From: Ramlibacter aurantiacus
Lineage (GTDB): Bacteria; Pseudomonadota; Gammaproteobacteria; Burkholderiales; Burkholderiaceae_C
Length of the DNA stretch: 64,000 bases
Assembly (NCBI RefSeq): GCF_016722895.1
Contig: NZ_JAEQNA010000001.1
Location: forward strand, 682,001-746,000
Direction: 5' to 3'
Shown here: piece after piece, positions 63,060 through 64,000 of the stretch
How the letters are laid out: every line of letters begins with the position of its first letter
Numbering within the stretch: the first letter of the stretch is position 1
Notes under the pieces: model-generated
Seen by the model: only the letters and a program-made list of their open reading frames with translations
Databases searched by the model: none
What the model was told of the DNA's origin: nothing
Program-made: the position numbers and the translations under genes

Positions 63060-63086
63060 CGAGCCTCGCACCCGGTGCAAGGCTCG
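63060..63086. terminator. Hairpin terminator between convergent genes
   Basis: CGAGCCTCGCACC pairs with GGTGCAAGGCTCG (13-bp arms, one mismatch) and is followed by TTTCGTTCGT. It separates the small + strand gene from phaB on the minus strand and could stop transcription from both sides. Confidence 0.7.
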
Positions 63087-63095
63087 TTTCGTTCG

Positions 63096-63833
63096 TCAAT
63101 GCATGTGCAAACCGCCGTTGACCGAGAAGTCGGCGCCGGTGGAGTAGCCGCCTTCCTCCGAAGCCAGCCAGGCGATGATGGAGGCGATTTCCTCAGGCTT
63201 GCCCAGGCGCTTGACCGGGATGGTGCCCACGATCTTGTCGAGCACGTCCTCGCGGATGGCCTTGACCATTTCGGTGCCGATATAGCCCGGGCTCACGGTA
63301 TTGACCGTCACGCCCTTGGTGGCGAGCTCCTGCGCCAGGGCCATGGTGAAGCCGTGCATGCCGGCCTTGGCCGCCGAGTAGTTGGTCTGCCCGGCCTGGC
63401 CCTTCTCGCCGTTGACCGAGCTGATGTTGATGATGCGGCCCCAGTTCCGGTCGACCATGTCGCCCACCACCTGCTTGGTGACGTTGAACATCGAGTTGAG
63501 GTTGGTCTCGATGACCGCGTCCCAGTCTTCGCGTGACATCTTCAGGAACATGCGGTCGCGGGTGATGCCGGCGTTGTTGACCAGCACGTCGATGGGGCCG
63601 TGCTCGGCCTTGGCCTTGGAGAAGGCTTCGACCGTGGAGTCCCAGTCGCCGACGTTGCCGACCGACGCGTAGAAGGTGTAGCCCTGGTCCTTCTGTTCGT
63701 TCAACCATTTGCCGTGATCGCGGGTCGGCCCGCAGCCGGCGATCACCCGGAAGCCTTCCTTGTGCAGGCGCTGGCAGATGGCGGTGCCGATGCCCCCCAT
63801 GCCTCCGGTGACGTAGGCGACTTTTTGGCTCAT
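63096..63833 (-). CDS. phaB: Acetoacetyl-CoA reductase
   Basis: A 245-residue short-chain dehydrogenase of the PhaB type that reduces acetoacetyl-CoA to (R)-3-hydroxybutyryl-CoA for PHB synthesis. NADP-binding VTGGMGGIGTAI, NNAGITRD, catalytic Ser in INISSVNGEKGQAGQTNYSAAKAG with the YxxxK pair, and C-terminal GGYSTGADFSVNGGLHMH match. AAGGAGATCC precedes ATG 63833. The thiolase gene ends 38 bp upstream. Confidence 0.96.
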   Translation of the reverse strand: MSQKVAYVTGGMGGIGTAICQRLHKEGFRVIAGCGPTRDHGKWLNEQKDQGYTFYASVGNVGDWDSTVEAFSKAKAEHGPIDVLVNNAGITRDRMFLKMSREDWDAVIETNLNSMFNVTKQVVGDMVDRNWGRIINISSVNGEKGQAGQTNYSAAKAGMHGFTMALAQELATKGVTVNTVSPGYIGTEMVKAIREDVLDKIVGTIPVKRLGKPEEIASIIAWLASEEGGYSTGADFSVNGGLHMH

Positions 63834-63871
63834 GCTTGGATCTCCTTTGTGTGACGTGATGGAACCGGCGA

Positions 63872-64000
<129 letters not shown>

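Overview
The window is GC-rich chromosomal DNA. It holds benzoyl-CoA box-pathway genes (boxABC), six-plus CoA-linked catabolic genes, four Bug/TctC-type solute receptors, phaAB-type PHB genes and dense intergenic repeat families. Together these suggest a betaproteobacterium of the order Burkholderiales, most like Comamonadaceae. That placement is inferred from gene content and style; no rRNA or marker gene is present.

Layout. 0-2.2 kb: end of a cytochrome c oxidase operon (ctaC, partial ctaD), a DUF2231 protein and a CopD-like protein. 2.2-8.2 kb: a GH15 glucosidase, a membrane protein, and the helicase plus PdeM pair of the ligase-associated DNA-damage system. 8.2-9.65 kb: gene-free repeat block with an IS remnant and a 426-bp tandem repeat. 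9.65-14.5 kb: hybrid histidine kinase, a membrane pseudokinase and a beta-propeller lipoprotein. 14.5-22.7 kb: divergent cluster built round an amino acid:[carrier protein] ligase, its carrier protein, a dedicated phosphopantetheinyl transferase, an acyl-CoA-dehydrogenase homologue, DUF1839, a GH2 mannosidase-like protein and a double alpha/beta-hydrolase. 22.8-27.5 kb: a visibly lower-GC operon for a fused aminodeoxychorismate synthase-mutase, a prephenate-dehydrogenase homologue and an MFS transporter, i.e. a likely 4-aminophenylalanine or 4-aminophenylpyruvate pathway. 27.9-30.8 kb: class III aminotransferase and a PuuA-like glutamine synthetase. 30.8-35.7 kb: boxC-boxB-boxA-maoC with three TGCA-N6-TGC(A) operators upstream. 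36.3-37.5 kb: an invertase-like glycosidase. 37.7-47.6 kb: FHA-PP2C-Ser/Thr kinase-PKD-like-SEDS-PBP cluster, resembling in content the actinobacterial fha/pstP/rodA/pbpA/pkn locus. 47.8-53.7 kb: LysR regulator divergent from a citryl-CoA-lyase-like/acyl-CoA dehydrogenase/dienelactone hydrolase/MaoC/acyl-CoA synthetase run. 53.7-60.2 kb: three Bug receptors with an enolase-superfamily enzyme, a class III CoA-transferase and an acyl-CoA dehydrogenase. 60.3-62.2 kb: a fourth Bug receptor divergent from a LuxR regulator with a palindromic operator. 62.6-64 kb: a small unknown protein, phaB and the end of phaA.

The most notable systems are the aminoacyl-carrier-protein cluster, the adjacent aminophenylalanine-type island, and the kinase/phosphatase/peptidoglycan cluster. 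Repeats are a second theme. Five copies of a 70-77-bp element each sit directly after (in one case inside) the 3' end of a gene in the same orientation, and a longer repeat behaves the same way in two places.
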